64,000 nt of DNA, taken from positions 212,001 to 276,000 of the forward strand of contig JAJAGP010000864.1 of assembly GCA_025084515.1 (NCBI GenBank), in the 5' to 3' direction. The notes beneath the pieces are model-generated. The model did not search any database and was not told where the DNA came from. It saw nothing but the letters and a program-made list of their open reading frames with translations. The stretch's first letter is position 1. The number at the start of each line of letters is the position of its first letter. Positions 21,444-31,060 of the stretch are shown here, piece after piece. Both the position numbers and the translations under genes were made by a program. This DNA is from Ancistrus triradiatus (lineage: Eukaryota > Chordata > Actinopteri > Siluriformes > Loricariidae).

Positions 21444-24400
21444 GTAAAATCTGGGTACAGCAGACTGTATGCACACAGCGTGAACGGTTACATTTACAGT
21501 TCTACTAAGAATAAACAGTTTGCTCTTATTTAAACACAGTCGTTTTCCGCCATATCTTCCTTTCGGCGCTACGATTGGCCAGGTGCTATTCGATACTTCG
21601 CTACTATTGGCGTATTGTGCGTGAGTTTAACTGTTAGCCAATCATATTTCAGGAGGCGTGTTTGTCAGAATATGGGTTTGAAAAGAAATGTTTACGTACT
21701 TTGATTTGTGAGTTAAATTACTAACTATGAACGTGAATAAAATGTATTTTAATTGTATTAACATTTCACTTTATAATAAAGTATCAAACTAGGGAGTGTG
21801 TATAATGTGTAGGACCCTGCCTGGTGTACCTAAAGTTGATACATAATAATACAAGAATTTCAAGAATTTCCCTCTGGGATTAATAAAGTGATCTATCTAT
21901 CAATCTACAAAAGTTATTTAATAATGTGTCGATTAAAGCTTCCAGCAATTAAACGATCTATTCATAAATAAAACATAAAACATTAGGTTCCTGCTTAATT
22001 TAATAACTTTACTAAATTTACTCCTTAGTGCGGTTTATGTTTCTGATGATAATAACAATTCCTAAAATATAGATTAAGCTAAATAATTGTGACTGTTGTA
22101 ATCATCAATAATGATTCAATCATCAGTAGTAATCATTAATAATCAGTAAGCTACTGGACTATGGACCAGAAGGTCCAGGGTTGAAATCCCACCTCTTCCA
22201 AGCCACCACTGTTGTGTCGTTGAGCAAGGCCCTTGACCCACAATTGCTTGGATTGTAAGGTTGTATCAATTGTAAGTCGCTCTGGATAAGGGCGTCTGCT
22301 AAATGCTGTAAATGTAAAATGCAATAATGTAGTACTTTTCTGCGCCTGTGAGGAGTTTGCATGTTCTCCCTCTGTCTGTGTGCATTTACTCTGGTGTTCT
22401 CCCACATTTGAAAGGCACGTGTTAGGTTAAAAGTGTCCCAGTGTGTGTGGACGCCGGATTAGTATTGGTATAACCTTGCTCCTGTCAGGAATAGCCATTG
22501 ATGTGACGTTAAATAAATTCATTTTAAACGAGGAGAAAATCTCATTCAGACATTTTGTTACATGCACATTAGATAACAGTTATTGTACACAGCTATGCGC
22601 CTTTTAACGCAGGCATTACGTTTTAGTTTTCTGTCATTTAGACGTGAGTTAGATGTATATAAGATTTTTTTTCTTTCCTATTATATTTCTTAAGTCCTCA
22701 GCCATTGATGCGAATGGGTTAATCGGTGCATACCTGTATTAATAAAATTTTTATATCTGTTAATGTGATAAAGGTTTTATTTTAACGAGTTAAGCTTGTG
22801 ACTCTAATACGCAGTATTTATAACAAACTGCACGCATAGCTCTGATCTGTAAGGTTTGTGTTTCTGCAGCGATGATCGATGATGAGTTCACACTGCAGGA
22901 CGATCAGAAGATTAAGAGAACCATCTGCTGTTTCCTGTCCAGAATCATGGACGGGAAAAACCTGGGTAACGTTTATTACATTATAGATCAGACGCCTGCC
23001 GCTAAGCACTGAAATCATTATTAATTTATTAGACAGGACTTATAGATTTGTATTAGCTAATAGGGAAGCAGTGATGCTGTTATTCAGAGAGAGTGCGAGT
23101 TCATGTGTCTCTGATACTGAAATGAGAAGCTTATTTACTGTTAATCAGTCAGGATATCAATCAGTTACTTTATTAGTGTAAATAAGAGCAGTAACTCCTA
23201 CAAAATCTATTTTGGATTGGACAGAAAACGTCATCATACTGACATGAAACATTGAACAAATTTTAGGAATGCCCCAAGTCTTGACCATTTCCTCAAATAT
23301 ACTTTCTGCTGTTTTTTGCTCTCTGTGTGGAATTATTTTGATTGTAGTACCAGACGTTGAAAAGTGAAATCCCGGTCTAAACTATACAGAGACGTGACGT
23401 TCTGAAAGCTACCGGGCATTTTCTCCGAGTGTGTGAGCACAGTGTCGGTATCGACGCTTTCCTGATCCTCGTAACTGCTGTTGATTTTTAGACGTGCATT
23501 ATGAAGTGGATAATAAAGTGACCCCTCTGATGTCGGCACTGTCGGTGTGGGAGTATCTGAAGGACACGACGGGCGACGCTGCGTTACACGAAAACATCAC
23601 AAACCTCCTGTTTGTTCAGGTGAGAGTCCAACAAGATGCAGTTTCTCTTTTAGTAACGTCGTGTGGTTTATCCAGGTAACGTTGACATGTCGAGATAAAA
23701 TACTTACCGTGTGTTAAATGTTTACTATTCACATTTCTAAGCTTTGATTAGCTGCATGGATGTGACCTGATGTTCTTTAAAAATCTGCTTTTATTTAAAT
23801 ACTGAGTCTGTTTTTGTCTTTAAATGCATACACAAAATAGATAAATGATTATTAAAGGACTATAATTATTCAAAGTTTCCGTCTGCTGTAGACAAAAACA
23901 TGTATAACTCGTGTTCAAGTCGCTGTGGCTATGTAAATGTATGTTTATGTATATAGTAACAATTATTTATCTATATAAAACGAAACTTGATTTTACTCTT
24001 TGAACCACTAGGGGGTGCAGATGGGCAGACTGCATTGAACAGATGGAACAGTTGAATCTTTGTTTTGCTATCGATTTCCCCTTAAATAATTTTAAGTGTG
24101 TGTATGTTGGAGAGTGTTGGTGTGTGTTTGGAGAAGGGAAACGCTCAGCTGGCAGCACACACTCTAGAGTGGCTGGAGAAAGAGAGCGCGTTACCTCAGG
24201 TATTGATCGTTTAACGATTTATACGAATCAGTACAGAGAAAGCAGACTGTTGTAGCAGCGTTGTCCTTGTTCTTGTTTGCAGAAGTTGCAGAGGAAGCTC
24301 TCCACCGTCGTGTCTAAGAAGAACGCGTACAATCAGCTCCTAACCACCTTCTCCTTTAGCCGTCTGCTCGAGAGTGTCAACTCCTTCTTAGACGCGTTTC

Positions 24401-27400
24401 TAGCCGAGCATCCGTCTGATTTCTTATTTAAGGTGCTTGTTGGAGAATTAAAGCGAAGATTAAACGCATAGCTAAAGATCAGCGGAACAAAACAGTAGTA
24501 ACGTGACGTTTATCTTTGCAGTCGGCATCTAAAGTGGTTCAGGCTCGACAGGAGAGAACAGAGCAGGAGCAGATCGATGAAGAACCAGGACCAGCGGGAA
24601 GCACTGACAATCCAGATAAGTAAGAATTCTATATGTTTACGTACTGGTAGTGTTGTAATACCATAAACGAGCAGTCTGGACCTCATCTGGACTTGGTCTT
24701 TCTCGTCTTGGGTTAATGTGTCCTTGTAAATTGTTGTCGGGTCCAGTTGAGTCCGATGCGTCTGTCTGAGGTAACATTATTTATATCAGCAATCCATTCA
24801 AACAGAATCAATCAGTCCTTTCTCTACACGCCTAAATAAAATCTGCACTCTGATTGGCTGGCAGGGAGAAACAAGTTCCTGCTCTTCTCAATATCCAATG
24901 AATGAACCCGTTTTATACGGAATAGTCTGACTTTAAGATTGTAAGTGTGCATTTTCACTTGGTTAGTGTAGTTTAGGATCGTTTATGTTAGTATAGGTTA
25001 TCACACCTGTGCCAATATCTCCCATTACAGCACAACCTCGAGTGTATTATTGTGATTATACCACAGTCCTGTTATCGCCATTTACTGTTAGATTTTAAGA
25101 TAAAGAGGGCAGAAAAAACTATATGTTTGTCAGAATTACCAATAACTATTAATTATACAGACAATAAACACAAATGTATCGATTGGTAAGTTTAAATTTA
25201 TTAAAAAGAAAGTTTATTTACATTCAGCAAATAAAATGGGTGGGGTTTATAAGGCAGGCTGTTACTAAGATGTAGGCTACTATTCTACCAACTGAAGCAA
25301 ATTGGAGTGAGATCCCGGTGTTATAACAAGTCTAGGATCCCGTTTGATTAGCGATTATAAGTTTGTATGATGAAGCTCTTAATGTTAATCTTATCAGTCA
25401 GAAATGTACCGGCAGACTAATAGAGCATCAGCAGCTTCTCTGGGTTAGAGCTGGACTTACAGATAATAAACCTGTTAGATGAATGAAGCTCCGATCAGCC
25501 GAGGATGGTGTTTAATGAAAGCTGTTTAACTCCAGCAAATGACGTCTTTGTGAGGGATGAAGCTGATTCAGTTCAATTTTAGTGATGAGACTAAAACTGA
25601 TCTTCAGTCTCGTTGCTCTTCAGTTGAGCTGTGAATCCATTAAGATCCTGGGACGTTTGATTTAAAGTAGTGACTTTGTTTCACTTTTCCCACGCTTCCA
25701 AATCCTAAAGGGTTAAACCTTTGGCTAAGGCTGGTCATTAATAGCTTCATCTTCCACACCGAAATCGTTTTTTAAAACAACTAGATTTTATAAACTAATT
25801 ATAGCTTTCATTTCGGCAGTGTTTTACTTGTATCATTATAACTTGGCTGGTTTTTAGGGTGGGCGTCGTTACTAGATTACAAGTGTATGCCTCGGAGTAA
25901 TACTCACAGAGCGTCGGTCAGGGTGCCGAAAACGTCTCTAAGCCAATCAGATTGTGGGGTCAGAACTAACTGTGGTATAATTAATAAAAAATAAATAGAA
26001 TGGATGATTTTGTTTATATTCAGGTGACTTTATTGGTGATTCTGATTAAGTTTGAGAGAAGAAGGGAAACTGAATCATCACCATTACTTGCTTCCAAAGT
26101 TATATAATATAATCATAAATAATCTTAATTTTAGGCCATTTATTATTTAATGTTCTATAGTGTTTTCCAAATTATATGATGAAATCGAATTATATATAAT
26201 TAATAATAATAATACTATTAATAATATCATATATAATAAATGATAATGAATTACAAACAAATACAGTTTTTTCCATTTTTCTTCTTTTTATTCTTGTATG
26301 ATGGAAAAAATGTGTAATTGGGACTCTTAATCTCGACTATTAAAAGACTTGGACTTGTCTCTGGCGGTCTTCACGACGGCACTACACACTAGTAATGCAC
26401 ATAAATAATAATTGGTGGAAACGGAAAGGTTGATTTGTTTTATTTATTGTTTGCTCTTCATTTTCCCCACATAGGATCGACAGTAAAGCCGTCTCGTCAG
26501 AACTCAGTCTCAGGTCAGTGTTCTTGTGTACGGTAATAATAATAATTATAGAGTCATTTCATTATCACCACACACCTCCAGTTCCCTGTATTGTCACGTC
26601 TCCTATCACAGTACTACTGTATTTACTGTAGGAGTCAGTCATGGGGTTTCGATGCTTTACTAATTAGACTAATGCCAAACTCGTTTGCTTTTCACAGACC
26701 CAAAAAGAGGCTTCTCTCCACCAGAGCTGCTGAGGCATGGAAACCAGAAACCACAAAGAAGTCGCGGTGTGTTCACCCCCGAACGGCCAGACTACGTAAG
26801 AACGTCCACACTGAACATCACAAGCACGTCTACTGTGTTTACCTGTAATTGTGGAGTTTAATTGATCTAGGATAAGTTCTAGCACGTTTGTTGTCCTTTG
26901 TTCCTCCCGCATTCCAAATGCATGCCTTGGGTCAATTGTGCTCTCTAAATTGGGCAGGGGGAGTGTTTGTAAGAGTGCAGTAGTTACCCTGCTCTTATCA
27001 TGGTAATAAATAAATTGTCTTACGTTATATATTGTTGGTTTAACAGGGTTTGTTCCGGATTTCTCTGTGTACAGCAGTAATGAACTCATCATTTTCTGTT
27101 CCATGATTATTGGTAATAAAGTCTAAACTTCTCATCGGCGTGTTTAGGTGTGTCCAGCAGGAGTTCATTTAAATTATCGACACCAGAGAAAAGCAAAAGC
27201 AGCCAGAAACATCGGAGCAGGAGGGTAAGATTTGTATTATTTCCATCTAATCACTGTCTGTGGGTTAAGGTCAAAATTATTAAATGGAAAACTACCATAA
27301 ATACCATTAACTTGCATTTTGTAATGAATAGAAACCTTGCGTATTATAAATAAAATAAGTTTGTTGGCTGAACACTGGAAGTTGCTTGAGATGAAGTGAA

Positions 27401-28092
27401 ATTTGGAAGCATGGATCCAAAATTTTTAAGACTTGACTCGGACTCACGCCACTGACCCGAAACTTAACTTGGACTCACTCTAAAGACTCGAGACTCAACT
27501 CGGATGCATTCAAGAGAATCGGGAATCGAGTCGGACTCATGCTGGAGACTCGTGAGTCGACTCGGACCATTGCACAATAATTCAGCTCGACTTGGATTCG
27601 CAATAGAGACTCGAGTCTCAGACTCTCATGCTCGAGACAAGAAACGTGGCTTGGACTCATGCTGGAGACTCAAAACTCTGTGTTGCACACCAAAGACTCT
27701 AGACTCGAATCGGACTCGCACTAGAGTCGACCAAAGACACAACTCGGATCGGATTCATGCTAGACTCTCCAGAATCGACTCGGACTCGCGTAACTGAGAC
27801 TCATTCCGCAGTGAACAAAGTGAACGGATTAGAAGTTGTTAGGGACGTTACACAGGGTTTAACACCAAACGTTGTGTAATTGTGATGGTGGAATTGATTT
27901 TGTCGTAATGACTTTATCCACGGGTATTAGATGTGGCTGTGGGATGAGGATCGGCACCTGAAGGCCGGAGTGCTGAAGTACGGCAAGGGCAAGTGGACCC
28001 GGATCCTGGAGGAGTACGATTTCGGGGGTCGCACCGCTGTCATGCTGAAGGACCGCTGGAGGACGCTGAAGAGAAAAGGACTTGTCGCTTAA
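21254..28092 (+). CDS. terf1: TERF1 (TRF1) telomere-repeat-binding factor, complete, ten exons
   Basis: Shelterin subunit that binds double-stranded TTAGGG as a homodimer and limits telomere length. Exons: 21254-21443, 22870-22965, 23492-23619, 24113-24199, 24283-24432, 24522-24619, 26475-26513, 26698-26795, 27148-27224, 27931-28092. All introns are GT-AG and the sum is 1125 nt = 374 residues plus stop. Domains: TRFH about 27-217 (WIIDFSFLSLCR, KVTPLMSALSVWEYL, FSFSRLLESVNSFLDAFL); basic linker 218-321 with KPETTKKSR and PKKRL; Myb/telobox 320-372 with VMLKDRWRTLKRK as recognition helix. Human TRF1 is 439 residues; the difference is mostly a short N-terminus that lacks the acidic stretch and the tankyrase-binding RGCADG. 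TERF2 was considered, but the Myb start (WLWDED) and the neighbouring genes favour TERF1. ATG 21254 is the first in-frame ATG. Confidence 0.95.
21574..21682 (+). promoter_or_regulatory. Triple CCAAT box plus CHR-like module in terf1 intron 1
   Basis: ATTGG at 21574-21578, ATTGG at 21606-21610 and CCAAT at 21638-21642 are each 32 bp apart, followed by TTTGAA at 21677-21682. An E2F-like 'tttcggcgct' is at 21561. NF-Y boxes at 31-33 bp spacing upstream of a CHR (TTTGAA) typify late cell-cycle promoters. The module lies 131 bp inside the intron, so it would drive an alternative or antisense start; function is inferred. Confidence 0.45.
21845..21910 (+). mobile_element. Retroelement 3' tail (CTATCTAT end)
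   Basis: 'tttccctctgggattaata' followed by 'aagtgatctatctatcaatc' is the 3' terminus common to fish LINE/SINE insertions. The reverse of the same tail appears at 61787-61852. Confidence 0.6.
22148..22320 (+). mobile_element. tRNA-derived SINE in terf1 intron 1
   Basis: B-box-like 'ggttgaaatcccacctc', then 'gagcaaggcccttgaccc', 'acaattgcttggattgtaa' and 'gtcgctctggataagggcg'. The tRNA head is 5'-truncated. Close to the 41064 copy, so relatively young. Confidence 0.85.
22338..22510 (+). mobile_element. SINE fragment in terf1 intron 1
   Basis: Contains 'gaggagtttgcatgttctcc' and 'ttctcccacatttgaaag', the central module of the GTTTGCATGTTCTCC family, directly after the preceding SINE. Confidence 0.7.
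22870..22965 (+). CDS. terf1: terf1 exon 2
   Basis: 96 nt, phase 1 to phase 1. TRFH helices (KIKRTICCFLSRIMDGKNL). Acceptor 'tttctgcag', donor 'g|gtaacg'. Confidence 0.93.
23492..23619 (+). CDS. terf1: terf1 exon 3
   Basis: 128 nt, phase 1 to phase 0. Contains DVHYEVDNKVTPLMSAL; Tyr99 (23500-23502) aligns with human Phe142, the TRFH docking residue for TIN2-type peptides. Acceptor 'ttgatttttag', donor 'cag|gtgaga'. Confidence 0.94.
24113..24199 (+). CDS. terf1: terf1 exon 4
   Basis: 87 nt, phase 0 to 0, 29 residues beginning SVGVCLEKGNAQLAA (human AIAVCMENGNFKEAE). The acceptor 'tgtgtatgttggag' is TG-rich rather than a clean polypyrimidine tract; it was chosen because it alone gives the right phase and length. 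Confidence 0.85.
24283..24432 (+). CDS. terf1: terf1 exon 5
   Basis: 150 nt, phase 0 to 0; last TRFH helices (FSFSRLLESVNSFLDAFL). Acceptor 'cttgtttgcag', donor 'aag|gtgctt'. Confidence 0.94.
24522..24619 (+). CDS. terf1: terf1 exon 6
   Basis: 98 nt. Begins SASKVVQARQERT, matching human AAAKVVESKRTRT at the end of the TRFH, then an acidic linker (EQEQIDEEPG). Acceptor 'tatctttgcag', donor 'aa|gtaaga'. Confidence 0.93.
24640..26410 (+). mobile_element. Long dispersed repeat in terf1 intron 6, interrupted copy
   Basis: Shares several long blocks, in reverse complement and in collinear order, with 55890-56640. For example 'aaataaaatctgcactctga' at about 24834 pairs with 'tcagagtgcagattttattt' at about 56466. 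The ends carry short inverted words ('gtagtgttgt' near 24647, 'acggcactac' near 26377). A block at about 25000-26000 is absent from the other copy and is a nested insertion. Family unknown; a non-autonomous DNA transposon is the simplest reading. Confidence 0.75.
25053..25983. mobile_element. Nested element with TIR ATTATACCACAGT
   Basis: 'gattataccacagtcctg' near 25054 is mirrored by 'aactgtggtataattaat' near 25968. The interior is AT-rich and non-coding (longest frames are short). It interrupts the dispersed repeat in intron 6, so it arrived later. Confidence 0.6.
26475..26513 (+). CDS. terf1: terf1 exon 7 (39-nt microexon)
   Basis: Encodes IDSKAVSSELSL of the linker, phase 2 to 2. Acceptor 'ttccccacatag', donor 'ag|gtcagt'. 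Length is a multiple of three, so skipping would keep frame. Confidence 0.8.
26698..26795 (+). CDS. terf1: terf1 exon 8
   Basis: 98 nt; basic linker with RPKKRLLSTRAAEAWKPET and a likely nuclear-localisation cluster. Acceptor 'gcttttcacag', donor 'c|gtaaga'. Confidence 0.88.
26905..26975 (+). mobile_element. SINE fragment in terf1 intron 8
   Basis: 'cattccaaatgcatgcc' and 'gggtcaattgtgctctctaa' match the middle of the GTTTGCATGTTCTCC family. Confidence 0.5.
27148..27224 (+). CDS. terf1: terf1 exon 9
   Basis: 77 nt; VSSRSSFKLSTPEKSKSSQK then HRSRR leading into the Myb domain (human VTPEKHRARKRQ). Acceptor 'ggcgtgtttag', donor 'agg|gtaaga'. Confidence 0.88.
27420..27800. repeat. Degenerate ACTCGAGACTCAACTCGGACTC array in terf1 intron 9
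   Basis: The words GACTCGAGACTC, CAACTCGGACTCAT and GCTGGAGACTC recur about every 36-45 bp. The array is CpG-rich in an AT-rich intron and sits 130 bp before the Myb exon. Confidence 0.8.
27931..28092 (+). CDS. terf1: terf1 exon 10 (Myb/telobox)
   Basis: Residues 322-374 and TAA. WLWDEDRHLKAGVLKYGKGK is followed by WTRILEEYDFGGRTAVMLK and DRWRTLKRKGLVA: the three-helix telobox Myb domain with its recognition helix. The protein ends two residues after it, without the human serine/acidic tail. Acceptor 'cgggtattag'. Confidence 0.96.
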   Translation: MWLWDEDRHLKAGVLKYGKGKWTRILEEYDFGGRTAVMLKDRWRTLKRKGLVA

Positions 28093-28803
28093 AATGAAAC
28101 TCTTATTTGGCGCGCTGTGTGCACATTCCTTATTTTACCAGTATTATAAGATAAAACTGAAACATCAAAGCTTTACTCTTTCTTATGGGTGATTGTGAGA
28201 GTTGAGATTCTTACTCTCAGGTTCTAAGTTTATTTTTAAGTTTTGTTCTCAGTTTTTGGGGGGGGTTTGCTGTAAATGTTTAAAAATGCAAACATACTTT
28301 GTTACATACACTATATTGATATTAATTAAAAATGAATGGAAAAAACGAACTGATTATATCACAGAGTACAGGAGATTACTGTAAGGGTACTGCACTGTGC
28401 ACACATTCCTTATTTTAGAAAAGACTTATAAGTAAACAGTCAGAATGCAATATATTTCAGTATCAAAGTCAGTTTTTCATCCCATCTCATGCCACCTTCT
28501 CACTTTTTCAGACATAATGTTTTGAATGCACAAGGTCCGAACGCCGGGTAACGGAGTGAAAAATCGTACGTGTTTGATTCTATGCAGTGGTAGAAGTCAA
28601 GAAACATGTCTGACACGTCCTTTTTTTTTAAGGGTTAACCCTTGCCAATTTCCCACGCTGCCCCCCTTAGCGCCCCCCCACCAACCCTTTGCCCACCCCA
28701 CAGCAGTGACAGGTGCAGTGGATGAGCTCAGTGGTTTCTCAGGCTCACAGCTGCACGAGAAACCGTGGCATCAACATGGGCATTACGCACCGTGAGAGCC
28801 ACC

Positions 28804-28805
<2 letters not shown>
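28093..28805 (+). other. terf1 3' UTR and flank
   Basis: No AATAAA close to the stop; ATTAAA at 28325-28330 is the best candidate poly(A) signal. From about 28640 a C-rich stretch follows. No gene. Confidence 0.45.

Positions 28806-28847
<42 letters not shown>
28806..28847. repeat. (AC)n microsatellite
   Basis: About 21 AC units. Confidence 0.95.
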
Positions 28848-28848
<1 letters not shown>

Positions 28849-30340
28849 AACATAACACCATTCAAATTGGACTAATTGAATTGGAACATACAGTAAAAAT
28901 CCTGTGTCATGTTTAGTCCAAACTTTATTCTGAGACATTTAGATGATCTCATGCTTATGCACGAAGTTTGTGCACCCTGGTCAAGTGACGTTGTTAAACA
29001 CAACCTTATGAACCATTAAAAAGTCAGTTAAGTCTAAAGACGTTAAAAAACCTTAGTGTTTACTCCAAATGTAATTTTTTTTTCTTTATCTTTTATACTG
29101 TGTGAGTCCAAAACTGAGCCAGCGTGCGTGTTTAGGGTGGTAGTACCTAAGTTCAGGCAGGTGGCGTTGCACAAAGCTGCATTTACTGTAGGGTACAGAC
29201 TGAGGCCATGAGTGTCAGCATTTATTATTTGATAAAGTAAGAGCAGATACTAGAGATCAAATTAAAATCTGCTGCTTTTAAATCACTCCATGGAAGCCAA
29301 AAATGAAATAATTAAGTGTTCCACAAACCAGTCAATATTTTCAAAGATCTGCACAAAGTCTGCGCTAAAAAGCAAATGCACCACTGTTTACACTCACGAC
29401 TAAGTTCCTGATCGTGTTGATATTTGTGCTCCAGTCTCCCTCTGTTTTTAATCCGTCCCTGCAGAGGTGCTGACAGCTGCGTCTGCAAATGTTCAAAACG
29501 CAGCCGAAACTTAATATCTCTGTGAAATCACAGCTGGATTACTGAAATATTTCACACACTCCTGTTAAACATGCTGTGGAAAGAACTGTTTTTATTTAAT
29601 TATTAATAAAAGACTAATCGAATCTAATGATTAAGCTGTGGTGCTGTCTCAATACTAAATTAGATGGGTAAGGATATATTTGATTGCTGAAGCTCTGTTA
29701 AAGCACTGCTACATGCTAGAGTTTTATGCTTTATCTGGCTATAAAAACTCTTACTGACCCTAACAAAACCAACACAGCAAGCAAGCTTAAATCCTAAATA
29801 ATAAAATAAAAACCATGTAAAGATCCACCATAATGCTACATCTTACAGGTTTGAACTTTATTAGTTAGGTTAATCGGTCCAGTCCAAAATACAAACATTT
29901 CTTACAGCAATGCACAAATATCTCATTATTAATTAGGACTTAAAAAGGGGACATGCATAATCACTGATCAAACAGAACACCTCTAGAAATGCTTCAAACC
30001 CAGTTACACCACTTTGACTGCTCAGTGTTAAATCTGTCCTGATACCTTCTGCTTTGTCTGAGGGCCAGTATTGATCGGATTAAATTAAGAAATAAAATGT
30101 CGTCAAATAATCAGACATCTGTGGTTTAATCCGGTTCTAACGCAAATTACATCCACAATATAATGTCTAGTTTTTTAAAAATGCTAAAGCAGTTGTTAAT
30201 AAGGAAATACTTTTTGTTGGACGTAACTGAGTAAACTGCATTTAATCTGAATCTCTCTCTCTTTCTATCTCATACACACACGACTGCAAAGTCACCCTCA
30301 AACTCATGATGTCATGGTTGAAAAGGGGTGTGTGAAAAGA
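28848..30340. other. No gene seen; terf1-msc intergenic DNA
   Basis: Mostly unique, AT-rich. A Tc1-type terminal-repeat relic 'aagtttgtgcaccctgg' lies at 28965-28981. A short (TG)n is at 30350-30371. Confidence 0.45.
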
Positions 30341-30615
30341 AAAAACATGCCTGTGTGTGTGTGTGTGTGTGAGTCACTGTTTAAATGGAGGGAGAGAAGA
30401 CCCGGGACTCATCCAATCTGGAGCGAACACCCACAAGACATGACTGAGTATGTTTTTCAATTCTGGATTTACATTTTATTGTTCTGTATTTTTAGCTTTT
30501 TGGTTTTAGACACGTGTGTCTCTTACTGTTTTATTTGTGTTTTAGGCTACAGCTGCAGAAAGAGGCCTGGAGGTTCAGTTTGTAAATATTTGGGATTTTA
30601 TTAAGTGGGAACTAA

Positions 30616-30625
30616 CCTTATAAGG
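30616..30625 (+). promoter_or_regulatory. CArG box upstream of msc
   Basis: CCTTATAAGG is a perfect CC(A/T)6GG serum response factor consensus, 55 bp before the msc ATG, and also contains a TATA-like TTATAA. Whether it acts as SRF site or core promoter cannot be told from sequence. Confidence 0.45.
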
Positions 30626-30679
30626 GCAAGGAGCAGGTTTTTGTAGTAAACAGTAATAACAGGGTGATAGAGGGTCATA

Positions 30680-31060
30680 ATGTCCATGGGGTCTCTAAGT
30701 GACGCTGATGACGTACAGGAATCATCCTATACACGCCTCGGCGTTCAGTCTGAAGATGATTTCAGCAACGACGACGGACTCGAGTCAAATCCCAAACGAG
30801 CACCTGGGCGAAAGCGAGCCAAGAGCCCGAGAGACGGGCGACAGTCTCAGCGGCACGCTGCTAACGCTCGAGAGAGAGCCAGGATGAGGGTTCTGTCTAA
30901 GGCCTTCTCGCGCCTGAAGACCAGTTTGCCGTGGGTTCCTGCAGACACCAAACTGTCCAAACTGGATACGCTGAGACTGGCATCCAGTTACATCAACCAC
31001 CTGAGACAATTACTGCACGAGGACAAGCTCGAAAAGACGCTCACGCACCCGGTAAATATG
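30680..31060 (+). CDS. msc: msc exon 1
   Basis: Residues 1-127 including the full bHLH. Donor 'atg|gtacga'. Reading through the donor would add 14 residues (VRLHHSQYTLKVPH) before a stop at 31103-31105, giving a 141-residue protein lacking the conserved C-terminus. Confidence 0.95.

Noticed and set aside
30314..30604. 96-codon frame upstream of msc
   Set aside because: Hydrophobic low-complexity peptide through a (TG)n tract; probably 5' flank.
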